A stretch of DNA of 64,000 nucleotides, from NCBI RefSeq assembly GCF_000617845.2, contig NZ_DF820425.1:999690-1063689 (forward strand), given 5' to 3'. Source of the stretch: Bradyrhizobium sp. DOA9. Its GTDB lineage: Bacteria > Pseudomonadota > Alphaproteobacteria > Rhizobiales > Xanthobacteraceae. Positions 1-11,332 of this stretch are shown here, in pieces (the first letter of the stretch is position 1; each line of letters starts with the position of its first letter). Below the pieces are notes generated by a model, which was not told where the DNA came from, ran no database searches, and saw only the letters and a program-made list of their open reading frames with translations. Made by a program: the position numbers and the translations under genes.

Positions 1-936
1 CATCAAGTTGACGTAGCGGAGCACGCGGCCGCGGCGGTTGCCGCCGAGCGGGATGTAGAGATAGTCGCGCAAAAATTGCGACAGCGTCATGTGCCAGCGC
101 CGCCAGAACTCGACGATGCTGGTCGCCTTGTAGGGCGAATTGAAGTTGACGGGCAGGAAGATGCCGAACATCAGCGAGATCCCGATCGCCATGTCGGAAT
201 AGCCGGAGAAGTCGAAATAGAGCTGGAAGGTGTAGGCGAGCGCACCACACCAGGCCTGGTCGAAGCTCGGCGAGCGCGCCTCGAAGGCGAGCGCGACCAG
301 CGGCTGGATGCCGTCGGCAAGGCAGGTCTTCTTGAACAGGCCGATCGCGAAGATGATGATTCCGCACAACATGAGATGCGCGTCCGGATGCTTGGTCTCC
401 TCCTCCTCGAATTGCGGGATCATGTCCTTGTGATGGAGGATCGGCCCGGCGATCAGATGCGGGAAGTAGGTCACGAACAGCGCGTAGTGCGGCAGCGCAT
501 AGGCCGCAACCTGGCCGCGATAGGCATCGACCAGGAAAGCGATCTGGGTGAAGGTGTAGAAGGAGATGCCGACCGGCAGCAGGATCTGAAGCGCGACATG
601 CGTGCCGAGCAGCGCGTTGACGTTCTCGGCGACAAAGCCGGCATATTTGAAGATGCCGAGCATGAGGAGATCGCCGGCGACGCCGACGATGAGCGCGGCC
701 TTTCGTTTCCGATGCGTGAGCTCCGCCACGATCAGGAGATGGCCGACGCCGTAATTGAAGGCGATCGACAGCAGCAGCAGGGCAACGAACTGCCAGCTGC
801 CGATGGCATAGAAGGTGATCGAGGCCAGCGCCAGCCAGACCACCGGAGCCAGATTGCTGCGCCGGCCGAGCCGGAAATAGCCGGCGAGCACGACCGGCAG
901 GAACAGCAGGATGAAGGCATAGGAATTGAACAGCAT
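1..936 (-). CDS. MBOAT family O-acyltransferase (AlgI/DltB-like), C-terminus cut by window edge
   Basis: The reading frame starts at an ATG at 934-936 and runs off the left edge, so only about the N-terminal 312 residues are present. The protein starts MLFNSYAFILLFLPVV and is strongly hydrophobic, as expected for a polytopic membrane-bound O-acyltransferase. Near the window edge it carries EFWRRWHMTLSQFLRDYLY followed by PLGGNR, the signature region of AlgI/PatA/DltB-type enzymes; the catalytic His of the family lies further on and is not in the window. Such enzymes move acyl (often acetyl) groups across the membrane onto exported polysaccharide or lipid. The substrate cannot be told from here because the partner gene (usually an SGNH/AlgX-like protein) would lie outside the window. 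Confidence 0.9.
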   Translation of the reverse strand, partial: MLFNSYAFILLFLPVVLAGYFRLGRRSNLAPVVWLALASITFYAIGSWQFVALLLLSIAFNYGVGHLLIVAELTHRKRKAALIVGVAGDLLMLGIFKYAGFVAENVNALLGTHVALQILLPVGISFYTFTQIAFLVDAYRGQVAAYALPHYALFVTYFPHLIAGPILHHKDMIPQFEEEETKHPDAHLMLCGIIIFAIGLFKKTCLADGIQPLVALAFEARSPSFDQAWCGALAYTFQLYFDFSGYSDMAIGISLMFGIFLPVNFNSPYKATSIVEFWRRWHMTLSQFLRDYLYIPLGGNRRGRVLRYVNLM

Positions 937-1071
937 CGGGCTGGACCGGCGGCGGGATAGCGTCCCTAAAGCATACAAGGGGCCGGTCAACAACCCGGCA
1001 GCCTGGGGCGGTCGTGCTGGCAATCCGCAGGCGCGTCGCCATATGATGCGTGGCCTGCCGCCTTTCCTGGC

Positions 1072-1190
1072 GTCATTGCCGGGCTTGACCCTCCTGCGGG
1101 GCCGAAGCCGCTCCGGCGCGGCGTAGGCCCGGCCATCCATCGATAAGGAATTCGTCCTTGATGGATGCGCGGATCAAGCCCGCGCATGAC
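1072..1190. repeat. Imperfect inverted repeat of the gtcat...aagcccg...atgac family
   Basis: The ends are gtcattgccgggcttga and, inverted, tcaagcccgcgcatgac, enclosing about 85 bases. A related element with the same arms lies at 62844-62927. It fills most of the gap between the acyltransferase start and the oligopeptidase. It is probably a non-coding dispersed palindromic element. Confidence 0.6.
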
Positions 1191-1225
1191 GAGCTGGGTT
1201 CCGGCGAGACACGAACGAGGACCGA

Positions 1226-3331
1226 GTGACCCAAGCCAAGACGCCTTCCAAGCCCCCCGTCGCCCCGCGCCGGCCGCATTCCTTCACGCGGCACGGCATC
1301 GCCGTGATCGACGATTATGCCTGGCTGAAGGACGAGAAGTGGCAGGAGGTGCTGCGCGATCCCTCCATCCTCGCCCCTGACATCCGCAAATATCTCGACG
1401 AGGAGAACGCCTACACCGAGAGCCTGCTCGGCCACACGTCACCCTTGCAGAAGACGCTGGTGCGCGAGATGCGCGGCCGGATCAAGGAGGACGATTCCAG
1501 CGTGCCGTCACCTGACGGCCCCTTCGCTTATTTCCGCAGGTTCCGCGAGGGCGGGCAGCACGAGCTGTTCGGCCGCATGCCGCGCGATGGCGGCATCGAG
1601 CATATCGTGCTCGACGGCGACGCGCTCGCAAAAGACCACACCTATTTCAAGTTCGGCGGCAGCCGGCACTCCTACGATCACAAGCTGCAGGCCTGGAGCG
1701 CCGACACCAAGGGCTCGGAATATTTTTCGATCCGCGTGCGCGACTGGGCGACGGGGACGGATCTCGACGACCTCGTCGAGGAGACCGATGGCGGCGTGGT
1801 CTGGGCTGCGGATGCCAAGTCCTTCTTCTATGTGAAGCTCGACGACAATCATCGGCCGATGCAGGTGTGGCGGCACAGGCTCGGTACCAAGCAGGCCGAC
1901 GATACGCTGGTCTATGAGGAACAGGATGCCGGCTGGTTCACCCATCTGCACGAGAGCACCAGCGGCCGCTTCTGCGTGATCGCCGGCGGCGATCACGAGA
2001 CCTCGGAACAGCGGCTGATCGACCTCGCCAACCCCGAGGTGCCGCCGCGCCTCGTCGCGGCGCGCGAGGAGGGCGTGCAATATTCGCTCGCCGACCGCGG
2101 CGACGAGCTCTTCATCCTCACCAATGCCGATGACGCCATCGACTTCAAGATCGTCACCGCCCCGCTTCACGCGCCCGAGCGCAAGAACTGGCGCGACCTG
2201 ATCCCCTATCGGCCCGGCATCTACATCATCGACCTCGATCTCTATGCCGGCCACCTGGTGCGGCTCGAGCGCGCCAATGCGCTGCCGTCGGTCGTGATCC
2301 GCGATCTCGCCGGCGGGGAGGAGCACGCCATCGCCTTCGACGAGGCTGCCTATTCGCTCGACACGATGGGCTCCTACGAATTCGAGACCACGACGCTGCG
2401 CTTTGCCTATTCGTCGATGACGACGCCGTCGGAAGTCTATGATTACGACATGGTCAAGCGCACGCGCACCCTGCGCAAGCGCCAGGAGATTCCGTCGGGG
2501 CACAACCCGGCCGACTACGTCACCACGCGCATCATGGCGAAATCGCATGACGGCGCCGAGGTGCCGGTCTCGATCCTGCATCGCCGCGGGCTGAAGCTCG
2601 ATGGCACAGCGCCGCTCCTGCTCTACGGCTACGGCTCCTACGGCATGGCGATGCCGGCTTCGTTCAGCGCCAACCGCCTGTCGCTGGTCGATCGCGGCTT
2701 CGTCTACGCCATCGCGCATATCCGCGGCGGCGCCGACAAGGGCTGGGCCTGGTATCTCGACGGCAAGCGCGAGAAGAAGACCAACAGCTTCGACGATTTC
2801 GCCGCCAGTGCGCGGGCACTGATCGACGCGAAATACACCAGCGCCAGGCGCATCGTCGGCCACGGCGCCTCGGCGGGCGGCATGCTGATGGGGGCGGTCG
2901 CCAACCGCGCCGGCGAATTGTTCGCCGGCATCGTCGCGGAGGTGCCGTTCGTCGACGTGCTCAACACCATGCTCGACGACACGCTGCCGCTGACGCCGCC
3001 GGAATGGCCGGAATGGGGCAACCCGATCGAGAGCGAGACGGATTTCCGCACCATCCTGTCCTACTCGCCCTACGACAACGTCGCGGCAAAGGACTATCCG
3101 GCGATCCTGGCGATGGGCGGGCTTACTGATCCCCGGGTCACTTACTGGGAGCCCGCCAAATGGATCGCACGCCTGCGCGCCACCATGAAAGGCGGCGGAC
3201 CGGTCCTGCTGCGCACCAACATGGGCGCCGGCCACGGCGGTGCGTCGGGCCGCTTCGACCGGCTCGATGAAGTCGCGATCGTGTACGCGTTCGCGCTGTG
3301 GGCGGCGGGGATGGCGGAGGCCGGGGCGTAG
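1226..3331 (+). CDS. S9 family serine peptidase (prolyl oligopeptidase / oligopeptidase B type)
   Basis: A protein of 701 residues, the normal length for S9A oligopeptidases. The N-terminal part (about 1-400) should form the beta-propeller that limits access to short peptides; it opens with the family-typical DDYAWLKD. The C-terminal alpha/beta-hydrolase domain has the nucleophile elbow GHGASAGGM with Ser549, the acid in GGLTDPRVTYWEP (Asp635) and the base in GAGHGGASGR (His670), so the triad is intact. No signal peptide is seen, so it should be cytoplasmic and cut oligopeptides after Pro or basic residues. The exact specificity (POP or OpdB) is not certain; the DPRVxYWEPAKW stretch favours oligopeptidase B. 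I chose the GTG start at 1226, which follows a cgagg ribosome site; the gene appears monocistronic and is followed by an inverted repeat. Confidence 0.9.
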   Translation: MTQAKTPSKPPVAPRRPHSFTRHGIAVIDDYAWLKDEKWQEVLRDPSILAPDIRKYLDEENAYTESLLGHTSPLQKTLVREMRGRIKEDDSSVPSPDGPFAYFRRFREGGQHELFGRMPRDGGIEHIVLDGDALAKDHTYFKFGGSRHSYDHKLQAWSADTKGSEYFSIRVRDWATGTDLDDLVEETDGGVVWAADAKSFFYVKLDDNHRPMQVWRHRLGTKQADDTLVYEEQDAGWFTHLHESTSGRFCVIAGGDHETSEQRLIDLANPEVPPRLVAAREEGVQYSLADRGDELFILTNADDAIDFKIVTAPLHAPERKNWRDLIPYRPGIYIIDLDLYAGHLVRLERANALPSVVIRDLAGGEEHAIAFDEAAYSLDTMGSYEFETTTLRFAYSSMTTPSEVYDYDMVKRTRTLRKRQEIPSGHNPADYVTTRIMAKSHDGAEVPVSILHRRGLKLDGTAPLLLYGYGSYGMAMPASFSANRLSLVDRGFVYAIAHIRGGADKGWAWYLDGKREKKTNSFDDFAASARALIDAKYTSARRIVGHGASAGGMLMGAVANRAGELFAGIVAEVPFVDVLNTMLDDTLPLTPPEWPEWGNPIESETDFRTILSYSPYDNVAAKDYPAILAMGGLTDPRVTYWEPAKWIARLRATMKGGGPVLLRTNMGAGHGGASGRFDRLDEVAIVYAFALWAAGMAEAGA

Positions 3332-3347
3332 CCACACGAACAATCTT

Positions 3348-3437
3348 GTAGGGTGGGCAAAGCGAAGCGTGCCCACGATCTCATGCCGTTTCGAACAGCA
3401 CGTGGGCACGGCGCAACTGCGCCTTTGCCCACCCTAC
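3348..3437. repeat. Inverted repeat, gtagggtgggcaaag family
   Basis: The left arm gtagggtgggcaaagcg and the right arm cgcctttgcccaccctac are near-perfect inverted copies, with inner arms cgtgcccac/gtgggcacg. It sits just after the oligopeptidase stop. The fold would be a long hairpin and may end transcription, but it has no U-tract. Elements of this type are widespread between genes in Bradyrhizobium. Confidence 0.75.
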
Positions 3438-3530
3438 GGCAGCATTGTCCGTCACTTCTTTCTCAACGCTCTGCAATGTAGGGCCGGCGCTTGCTGCGCC
3501 GGCTCGTTTCCCGACGTGAATTCGTTTGCT

Positions 3531-4250
3531 TCAGCGCCCGTTCTTCTTCCGCCATTCCGCGAAATCAGTCAGCGTCTGCGGATCTGTCGCGGGATAAAGC
3601 CCAAAAATGCCGCGGCCCTTGCCGACTTCCTCGGTGACGAAATCCTCGAACGCGGTCATCTCGAAGGTCTCGTTGGCGATCTCGTCTGCCAAATGCGCGG
3701 GGATCACGATGACGCCGTCGGCATCGCCGAGGATGACGTCGCCGGGAAACACCGGCGCATCGCCGCAGCCGATCGGCACGTTGATCTCGATCGCCTGATG
3801 CAGCGTCAGATTGGTCGGCGCCGAGGGGCGATGGTGGAAGGCGGGAAAGCCGAGCTTGGCGATCTCGGCTGAATCGCGAAAACCGCCGTCGGTGACGACG
3901 CCGGCGACGCCGCGCTTCATCAGGCGCGTCACCAGGATGGCACCGGCCGAGGCCGCGCGCGCGTCCTTGCGGCTGTCCATCACCAGCACGGCGCCCGGCG
4001 GGCAATCCTCGACCGCCTTGCGCTGCGGATGGGAGCGGTCCCTGAACACGTCGATGGTGTTGAGGTCCTCGCGCGCCGGCATGTAGCGCAGCGTGAAGGC
4101 TTCGCCGACCATGGTCGGCTGGTCCGGGCTCAAGGGGCGGACATCCTGGATCATCTGGATGCGCAGGCCGCGCTTGAACAAGGCGGTGGCAACGGTGGCA
4201 GTGGAGACGGATTTGAGTTTTGTGCGCGTGGCTTCGGTGAGTTTTGACAT
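3531..4250 (-). CDS. RraA-like / HMG aldolase family protein
   Basis: A protein of 239 residues starting MSKLTEATRTKLKSVSTATV. It has the RraA/4-hydroxy-4-methyl-2-oxoglutarate aldolase fold signature GVAGVVTDGGFRDS, in which the Arg-Asp pair binds metal and oxoacid, and the C-terminal GDADGVIVIPAHLADEI. Despite the RraA name, proteins of this length next to dehydratases usually act on oxo-acids and not on RNase E. It follows an IlvD/Edd dehydratase on the same strand with 126 bases between, so the two probably form a sugar-acid breakdown unit in which this protein would act on the dehydration product; that step is inference. The longer frame up to 4373 runs through a repeat and has no ribosome site, so I chose the start at 4250. 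Confidence 0.85.
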   Translation of the reverse strand: MSKLTEATRTKLKSVSTATVATALFKRGLRIQMIQDVRPLSPDQPTMVGEAFTLRYMPAREDLNTIDVFRDRSHPQRKAVEDCPPGAVLVMDSRKDARAASAGAILVTRLMKRGVAGVVTDGGFRDSAEIAKLGFPAFHHRPSAPTNLTLHQAIEINVPIGCGDAPVFPGDVILGDADGVIVIPAHLADEIANETFEMTAFEDFVTEEVGKGRGIFGLYPATDPQTLTDFAEWRKKNGR

Positions 4251-4269
4251 TGGTAAGGCTCTCTCATTC

Positions 4270-4371
4270 GTCATTCCGGGGCGGCGAAGCCGAACCCGGA
4301 ATCCATCGGGCGACACACACCGCTGCACGATGGATTCCGGGCTCGCGCCAAGCGGCGCGCCCCGGAATGAC
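4270..4371. repeat. Inverted repeat, gtcattccggggcg family
   Basis: Left arm gtcattccggggcggcg and right arm cgcgccccggaatgac are inverted copies, with inner arms ggaatccatcg/cgatggattcc. It fills the gap between the dehydratase and the RraA-like gene and would be transcribed as a hairpin inside that presumed operon, where it could affect mRNA stability. Confidence 0.75.
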
Positions 4372-4376
4372 AAGGG

Positions 4377-6113
<1,737 letters not shown>

Positions 6114-6366
6114 CTCATTCCTTGTCCGTCCGGAGGCTTGGCTCTGCTCTTCTCACAGGCAATCCATCCCGCGGCAAGGCGCTGGGCTGGCGGATGGCGG
6201 ACCTCTGCTATGCACTCAGGCGTGAGTACCCTGCGGTGCAGCGCAATAAATCTGCAGCTCGGGCCGAAGTGCTTGCCGGCAGACGGGAATCCGCGCAACA
6301 ATTTCGAGTTCATTGGCTTGATTTGCGGCCGCTGGAACGTTCCGTGCGGCCCGGAGGATTTCAGGC

Positions 6367-6786
6367 GTGGCCAACATCCTGATCGTGGATGACGATCCGG
6401 CCGTCCAGTCCACCATCCGGCTGCTGCTGGAACGGGCTGGTCATCACGTGACGGTCGCCGGGGATGGCCGCAAGGGGTTGGCGCTGTTCCAGGCCAGCCG
6501 CTTCGACCTGCTGTTTCTGGACATCTTCATGCCCGGCATGGACGGACTGGAGACCATGCGTCACATCCGGGTGCTGGCCCCGGCCGTTCCGATCGTCGTC
6601 ATCTCCGGCCGTTCGAGCGCGCCGGATGCCTATGCGGAGCCGGACTTCCTGAAGATGGGAACCAAGCTCGGCGCGGTGGCGAGCCTGCAAAAGCCGTTCC
6701 GGCCCGATGCACTGCTTGCCGTGGTCGCAGATTGCCTGGAGGCCCACGAGCCGGAGGGGCCCGATGTCCGCTCCGGCCGCCGATGA
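6367..6786 (+). CDS. Single-domain response regulator
   Basis: A CheY-like receiver of 139 residues. The acidic pocket is VDDDP (Asp8-10), the phosphoacceptor is Asp52 in LLFLDIFMPGMDG, and the conserved Lys is in SLQKPF. It lacks an output domain. The insert EPDFLKMGTKLGA before the Lys motif is shared in pattern with the receiver at 17813-18295 (PDFLRMALELGA), so the two are probably paralogues. Start GTG at 6367 follows ggagg at 6355-6359. Its 3' end overlaps the hybrid kinase gene by 23 bases, so the two are translated from one mRNA and probably work together. Confidence 0.9.
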   Translation: MANILIVDDDPAVQSTIRLLLERAGHHVTVAGDGRKGLALFQASRFDLLFLDIFMPGMDGLETMRHIRVLAPAVPIVVISGRSSAPDAYAEPDFLKMGTKLGAVASLQKPFRPDALLAVVADCLEAHEPEGPDVRSGRR

Positions 6787-9700
6787 CAAGGCCACCTCCT
6801 CTGCTGCAAGCCAGAAATGGCGCAGCACTACGGGAGATCCGACGAAACTGCCCATGACGAAACTGCCCATGACAGCAGCGACGACGCTGGCCACGCGGCT
6901 GGCCATCGCGATGATCCTGCTGGTGGCGGTCACCGTGGCCGCAGTCGGATGGCTCGGCTATCGCAACACCACACAGGCCGTCATTCCGCGCGTGCTGGAG
7001 CGGGTCGAAGCCCAATCGCGCCTGCTCGCGACCAACCTTGAATCCTACGTTGCCGGGGTGCGCGGCGATCTGGTCGGCTATCGCGCCGCAGCGGCGATCA
7101 ACGGCCTGATGCGCGCCCATGCCGGCGGAGGGATCGATCCTGCGGACGGCGTCTCGGAGCAAACCTGGCGCGAGCGTATCGCGGCACGGCTCGCGGCCGA
7201 GATCGATGCCAAGCCCATCTATGGGCAGTTCAGGATCATCGGCGCCGACAACGACCAGCGCGAACTGGTCCACGTCGATCGCTCGGGCCCGAACGGAGCA
7301 GCCCGGATCGCCCCGGACAGCGAGCTGGAGCGCAAGAGCGACCGAGCCTATTTTCAGGAAACCATACGGCTCGGTCCCGGCGAGATTTACGTGTCTCCCA
7401 TCGAGCTCGCGACCCGGCAGGGGGGCACGACGGCGCCTCACGCGCCGACTCTGCGGGTCGCGATGCCGCTGTTCACGGCCGACGACAAGCCGTTCGGCAT
7501 CATCGTGGCCAATATCGACATGCGCCCGGCACTCGACCGGGTCCGCTCCACTGCCACGTCGGGAGGAGATATCTACGTCGTGAACGCACGCGGCGACTAT
7601 CTCGTCCATCCCGACCGGGCGCGGGAGTTCGGGTCATCGCGGGACCATCCGACCGATTGGCGCAAGGACTTTCCGTTCTTCGCAGCGCTGGTCGGCACCT
7701 CCGACGTGGCCACGCGGGTCACGGCCGACGAGTCGGGCCGGACCAGCGGCGCGGCATTCGCGCCGATATCGCTTGCGAGCAAGGAATGGGTCGCCATCGT
7801 CGTGACCGTTCCCCCCTCCGTCTTCGGCCGCGTGCCGGCCGCCATTCAAAAAACGTCCCTGCTCGTCGGCGTGCTGGCCGTTCTCGCCGCGGCTGCGCTC
7901 GCTGTGCTGCTGGCGCGCTCGTTGACCCGCCCGATCGGGCGCCTGACGGAGGCGGTGCAGGCCATCGGCAGCGGACGTCCGGCGGACATCCCCGTCGATG
8001 CCAGCGGCGAAACCGGCGTGCTGGCGCGGGCCTTTGCGCGGATGGTGGAGGAGATGCGCGCGAAAACAGCCGCGCTCGAACGCGAGATCGAGGAGCATCG
8101 CCGAACCGAAGCCGCGCGAAGCCATCACGCGGCGCGCGAGAGCCTGTTCAGTGCCGCGGTGGAATCGTCCGACGATGCGATCGTCATGCAGACGCTCGAT
8201 GCCATCATCACGGGCTGGAATCCGGCCGCCGAACGCCTTTACGGCTATACGGCGGAGGAGGCGATCGGCAAGCCCACGTCGATCATTGTCCCACCCGACC
8301 GCCGCGAGCACGGCAAGGACTATCTGCGGCGGATCGCGCGGGGCGAGCCGATCGAACGCTTCGAGACGGTCCGCCTGCGCAAGGACGGCACGCCGGTCGA
8401 GATTTCGCTCGGCCTGTCACCGATCAAGGGACCGTCGGGCGAGGTCATCGGCGCCTCGGGAAGCGCGCGCAGCCTGACCGAGGCGCGCCGCGCCGAGCGG
8501 GCGCTGCAGCACCAGCTCGAGGAGCGGCGTCAGATCTTCGAGACGTCGCAGGACCTGATCATGATCATGGATGCGCGGGCCCATGTCGCGCAGATCAGCC
8601 CGAGCAGCGAGACCATTCTCGGCTATCGGCCGGACGAGATGATCGGCCGCAGCGGCGCCGACTTCATCCATCCCGGTCATCTGGAGCAGGCCCGGGCCGA
8701 GATGCGGGCGATGCGCCGCGGCGAGCGCGTCAAGCTGGCCGACACCCGCTGCATCCACAAGAACGGGCACGAGGTCTGGCTGTCCTGGCTCGGCAGCTGG
8801 TCCGAGCAGGCGCATCGCTTCTTCTTCGTCGGGCGCGACATGACCGAAGCGCGGCTCGCGCAGGAATCGCTGCGCGAGAGCGAGCGGCTCGCCCGCAACA
8901 TCGTCGAGACCGCGCTCGACGCCTTCGTCCAGACCGACGAGACCGGAAGTATCCTGAACTGGAACTCGCAGGCCGAGCAGCTGTTCGGCTGGCGCCGCGA
9001 CGAAGTGCTCGGCAAGAGCACCATCGACCTCATCGTCGCCGAGGACGAACGCGAGAGAGTGAGGGCGGGCCTGAGGCAATTCCTGGCCAACGAGGACGGC
9101 CGGATGCTGAACCGCCGCCGCGAGCTGATGTGCCGCCGCCGCGACGGCAAGGAATTCAAGGCCGAGCTCAGCGTCACCGCGCTGAAGCGGCGCGAGGGCC
9201 TGCTGTTCAACGTCTTCTACCGCGACCTCACCGACAAGATCGCCGCCGAGGAGCGCATTCGCCATGCCGAGAAGATGGAGGCCGTCGGCCAGCTGACCGG
9301 CGGCGTAGCGCATGACTTCAACAACATTCTCACCGTCATCACCGGTACGATCGAGATCCTCGCGGAGGCGGTCGCCAAGGAGCCGCAGCTCGCGGCGATC
9401 ACGAAGATGATCGACGAGGCCGCCGCGCGCGGCGCCGACCTGACCCAGCACCTGCTCGCCTTCGCACGCAAGCAGCCGCTCCAGCCGCGCGAGATCGACA
9501 TCAACTCACTGATCGTGGACACCGCGAAATTGTTGCGTCCGACGCTCGGCGAGCAGATCCAGATCGAATCGGTGTTCGAGGGCGAGAATTGCGTCGCGAT
9601 CGTCGATCCGAACCAGCTCACCACCGCGATCCTCAACCTCGCGCTCAATGCCCGCGACGCCATGCCCGGCGGCGGCAAGCTGATCCTGGAGACCGGCGCC

Positions 9701-10387
9701 GCCTATCTCGACGAGGTCTATGCCGGCGCCAACGACGTGCCGCCGGGGCACTATGTGCTGATCGCGGTGAGCGACACCGGTACCGGCATCCCCGCGCACA
9801 TGCTGCCCAGGGTATTCGACCCCTTCTTCACCTCGAAAGGACCGGGTAAGGGCACCGGGCTCGGGCTTTCGATGGTCTACGGCTTCATCAAGCAGTCCGC
9901 AGGTCACATCAAGATCTACAGCGAGGAGGGCCACGGCACCACGATCAAGATGTATCTGCCGCCCGGCCAGACGCCGACGGCGAGCGGCGAGGGTGTGACG
10001 CCGGCCGCGATCGAGGGCGGACACGAGACCATCCTGGTGGTCGAGGACGACCGGCTGGTGCGGAACTACGTGCTGGCGCAGCTGCATTCGCTGGGCTACG
10101 TCACGCTGCAGGCCGCGGACGCCGCGGAGGCGCTCGCGATCGTCGCCGCCGGCAAGCCGTTCGACCTTCTGTTCACCGACGTCATCATGTCCGGCAAGAT
10201 GAACGGACGGCAGCTCGCGGACGAGGTGATGAAGACGCGCCCGGATCTCAAGGTGGTCTACACGTCAGGCTATACCGAGAACGCGATCATCCATCACGGC
10301 CGGCTGGATTCCGGCGTGATGTTGCTCGCCAAGCCCTACCGCAAATCGGATCTGGCGCGGATCATCCGCAAGGCGCTGAGCGGGTGA
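6764..10387 (+). CDS. Cache/HAMP/PAS hybrid sensor histidine kinase
   Basis: A large membrane kinase of 1207 residues. Order of parts: first membrane helix about 44-66; a periplasmic Cache-type sensor about 67-360; second helix about 363-388; HAMP to about 432; three PAS domains (about 462-578, 589-705, 709-825), each recognisable by N-x-A-x-x-x-x-G-Y/W elements; HisKA with the phosphoacceptor His850 in GVAHDFNN; an HATPase domain with NALNARDAMPGGG and DTGTGIP; a C-terminal receiver with Asp1139 in LLFTDVIMSG. It should sense an external small molecule and relay phosphate to its own receiver, then to an HPt such as the one at 20347. I chose the ATG at 6764 behind ggagggg; a longer frame to 6707 lacks a ribosome site. 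Residues 28-37 are encoded by a 15-base tandem duplication. Confidence 0.93.
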   Translation: MSAPAADDKATSSAASQKWRSTTGDPTKLPMTKLPMTAATTLATRLAIAMILLVAVTVAAVGWLGYRNTTQAVIPRVLERVEAQSRLLATNLESYVAGVRGDLVGYRAAAAINGLMRAHAGGGIDPADGVSEQTWRERIAARLAAEIDAKPIYGQFRIIGADNDQRELVHVDRSGPNGAARIAPDSELERKSDRAYFQETIRLGPGEIYVSPIELATRQGGTTAPHAPTLRVAMPLFTADDKPFGIIVANIDMRPALDRVRSTATSGGDIYVVNARGDYLVHPDRAREFGSSRDHPTDWRKDFPFFAALVGTSDVATRVTADESGRTSGAAFAPISLASKEWVAIVVTVPPSVFGRVPAAIQKTSLLVGVLAVLAAAALAVLLARSLTRPIGRLTEAVQAIGSGRPADIPVDASGETGVLARAFARMVEEMRAKTAALEREIEEHRRTEAARSHHAARESLFSAAVESSDDAIVMQTLDAIITGWNPAAERLYGYTAEEAIGKPTSIIVPPDRREHGKDYLRRIARGEPIERFETVRLRKDGTPVEISLGLSPIKGPSGEVIGASGSARSLTEARRAERALQHQLEERRQIFETSQDLIMIMDARAHVAQISPSSETILGYRPDEMIGRSGADFIHPGHLEQARAEMRAMRRGERVKLADTRCIHKNGHEVWLSWLGSWSEQAHRFFFVGRDMTEARLAQESLRESERLARNIVETALDAFVQTDETGSILNWNSQAEQLFGWRRDEVLGKSTIDLIVAEDERERVRAGLRQFLANEDGRMLNRRRELMCRRRDGKEFKAELSVTALKRREGLLFNVFYRDLTDKIAAEERIRHAEKMEAVGQLTGGVAHDFNNILTVITGTIEILAEAVAKEPQLAAITKMIDEAAARGADLTQHLLAFARKQPLQPREIDINSLIVDTAKLLRPTLGEQIQIESVFEGENCVAIVDPNQLTTAILNLALNARDAMPGGGKLILETGAAYLDEVYAGANDVPPGHYVLIAVSDTGTGIPAHMLPRVFDPFFTSKGPGKGTGLGLSMVYGFIKQSAGHIKIYSEEGHGTTIKMYLPPGQTPTASGEGVTPAAIEGGHETILVVEDDRLVRNYVLAQLHSLGYVTLQAADAAEALAIVAAGKPFDLLFTDVIMSGKMNGRQLADEVMKTRPDLKVVYTSGYTENAIIHHGRLDSGVMLLAKPYRKSDLARIIRKALSG

Positions 10388-10395
10388 TCGCTCTC

Positions 10396-10526
10396 GTGTC
10401 CCGGACAAGGCGCAGCGCCGTGAGCGCTGCGACGCAGGGCCGGGACCCAGACTGCCTGCGGCGGAATTGGAGAGATGGACCCGGCTCAGCGGCGCATCAT
10501 TGCATGATGCGCTGCGTCCGGGGCAC
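10396..10526. repeat. Imperfect inverted repeat between convergent signalling genes
   Basis: The ends gtgtcccggac and gtccggggcac are inverted copies, with inner gcgcagcg/cgctgcg type arms. It lies between the convergent ends of the hybrid kinase and the FixJ-like gene, where it may act as a two-way terminator. No U-tract is visible. Confidence 0.5.
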
Positions 10527-10548
10527 GAGCGAGGATTGCCAAGCGGCC

Positions 10549-11184
10549 TTACGAGGCGCGCTGGGCCGCGGTCATCACGATGCGGATCAGGTCGGCGGCA
10601 TTGCGCGCGCCGAGCTTCTTCATGATGTTGGCGCGGTGGTCCTCGATGGTGCGCGGGCTGATACCGAGCGTGCGGCCGGCCTCCTTGTTGGAGGCACCGG
10701 CGGCGAACTGCTCGAGCACCTCGCGCTCCCTGCGCGTCAGCGGCTCGCGGCCGGGGAAATGCAGCGAGCCGAATTTCGGCGACGCGTTCTCCGCCTGCCG
10801 GCGTGCATAGGCGCCGATCGCCTCGTCGAGGCGGCCGACGATTTCGCTGCCGCGGAACGGCTTCTCGATGAAGTCGAGGGCTCCGCTCTTGATCGCGCCC
10901 ACCGCCATCGCGATGTCGCCCTGCCCGGAGATCATGAAGATCGGCGCCGGATAGTCCTCGCCGTGCAGCTCCTTCAGGATGTCGAGACCCGACTTTCCGG
11001 GAATATGCACGTCGAGCAGGATTGCAGCCGGTGTGCGGTTTCGTGCGACGGAAAGCAGCGCTGCACCGTCGGCGAAACAGATCACCTCATAGCCCGCCGC
11101 CTTCAACACCATCGACAAGGTGTCGCGAACGGCAGGGTCGTCATCGACCACGAAGATTTCACCGCGAGAGCTTTGTTCGGCCAT
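10549..11184 (-). CDS. FixJ-family two-component response regulator (REC-LuxR)
   Basis: A protein of 211 residues. The receiver covers about 1-125, with VDDDP, the phosphoacceptor Asp in AAILLDVHIPGKSG and the conserved Lys in FIEKPFRG. The C-terminal part has a LuxR/GerE helix-turn-helix: LTRREREVLEQFAAGASN then GISPRTIEDHRANIMKKLGA. This is the FixJ/TodT architecture, so phosphorylation should free the DNA-binding domain. I chose the ATG at 11184 (MAEQSSRGEIF), where the receiver begins; the frame extends to 11226 without added domain. It points toward the hybrid kinase gene and could be a partner of it, though a hybrid kinase would need an HPt step. Confidence 0.9.
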   Translation of the reverse strand: MAEQSSRGEIFVVDDDPAVRDTLSMVLKAAGYEVICFADGAALLSVARNRTPAAILLDVHIPGKSGLDILKELHGEDYPAPIFMISGQGDIAMAVGAIKSGALDFIEKPFRGSEIVGRLDEAIGAYARRQAENASPKFGSLHFPGREPLTRREREVLEQFAAGASNKEAGRTLGISPRTIEDHRANIMKKLGARNAADLIRIVMTAAQRAS

Positions 11185-11332
11185 GTGCCACATCCGGTTG
11201 GCATGAAGGACTCGCGTCCGCGCCAATCGTTATGGCGCTCGGCGCGGATTCGGCCCACCGTATTTGTACGGGACATGGACTTAACGCACAAGTAGCGGCA
11301 TGGCGCCTAATTGCAGTGGACGGAGAATATCC

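Noticed and set aside
1508..3409. A 633-residue open frame antisense to the oligopeptidase
   Set aside because: It is the shadow of a high-GC gene: it is Arg/His/Asp-rich without family motifs, and the sense frame has a full catalytic triad.
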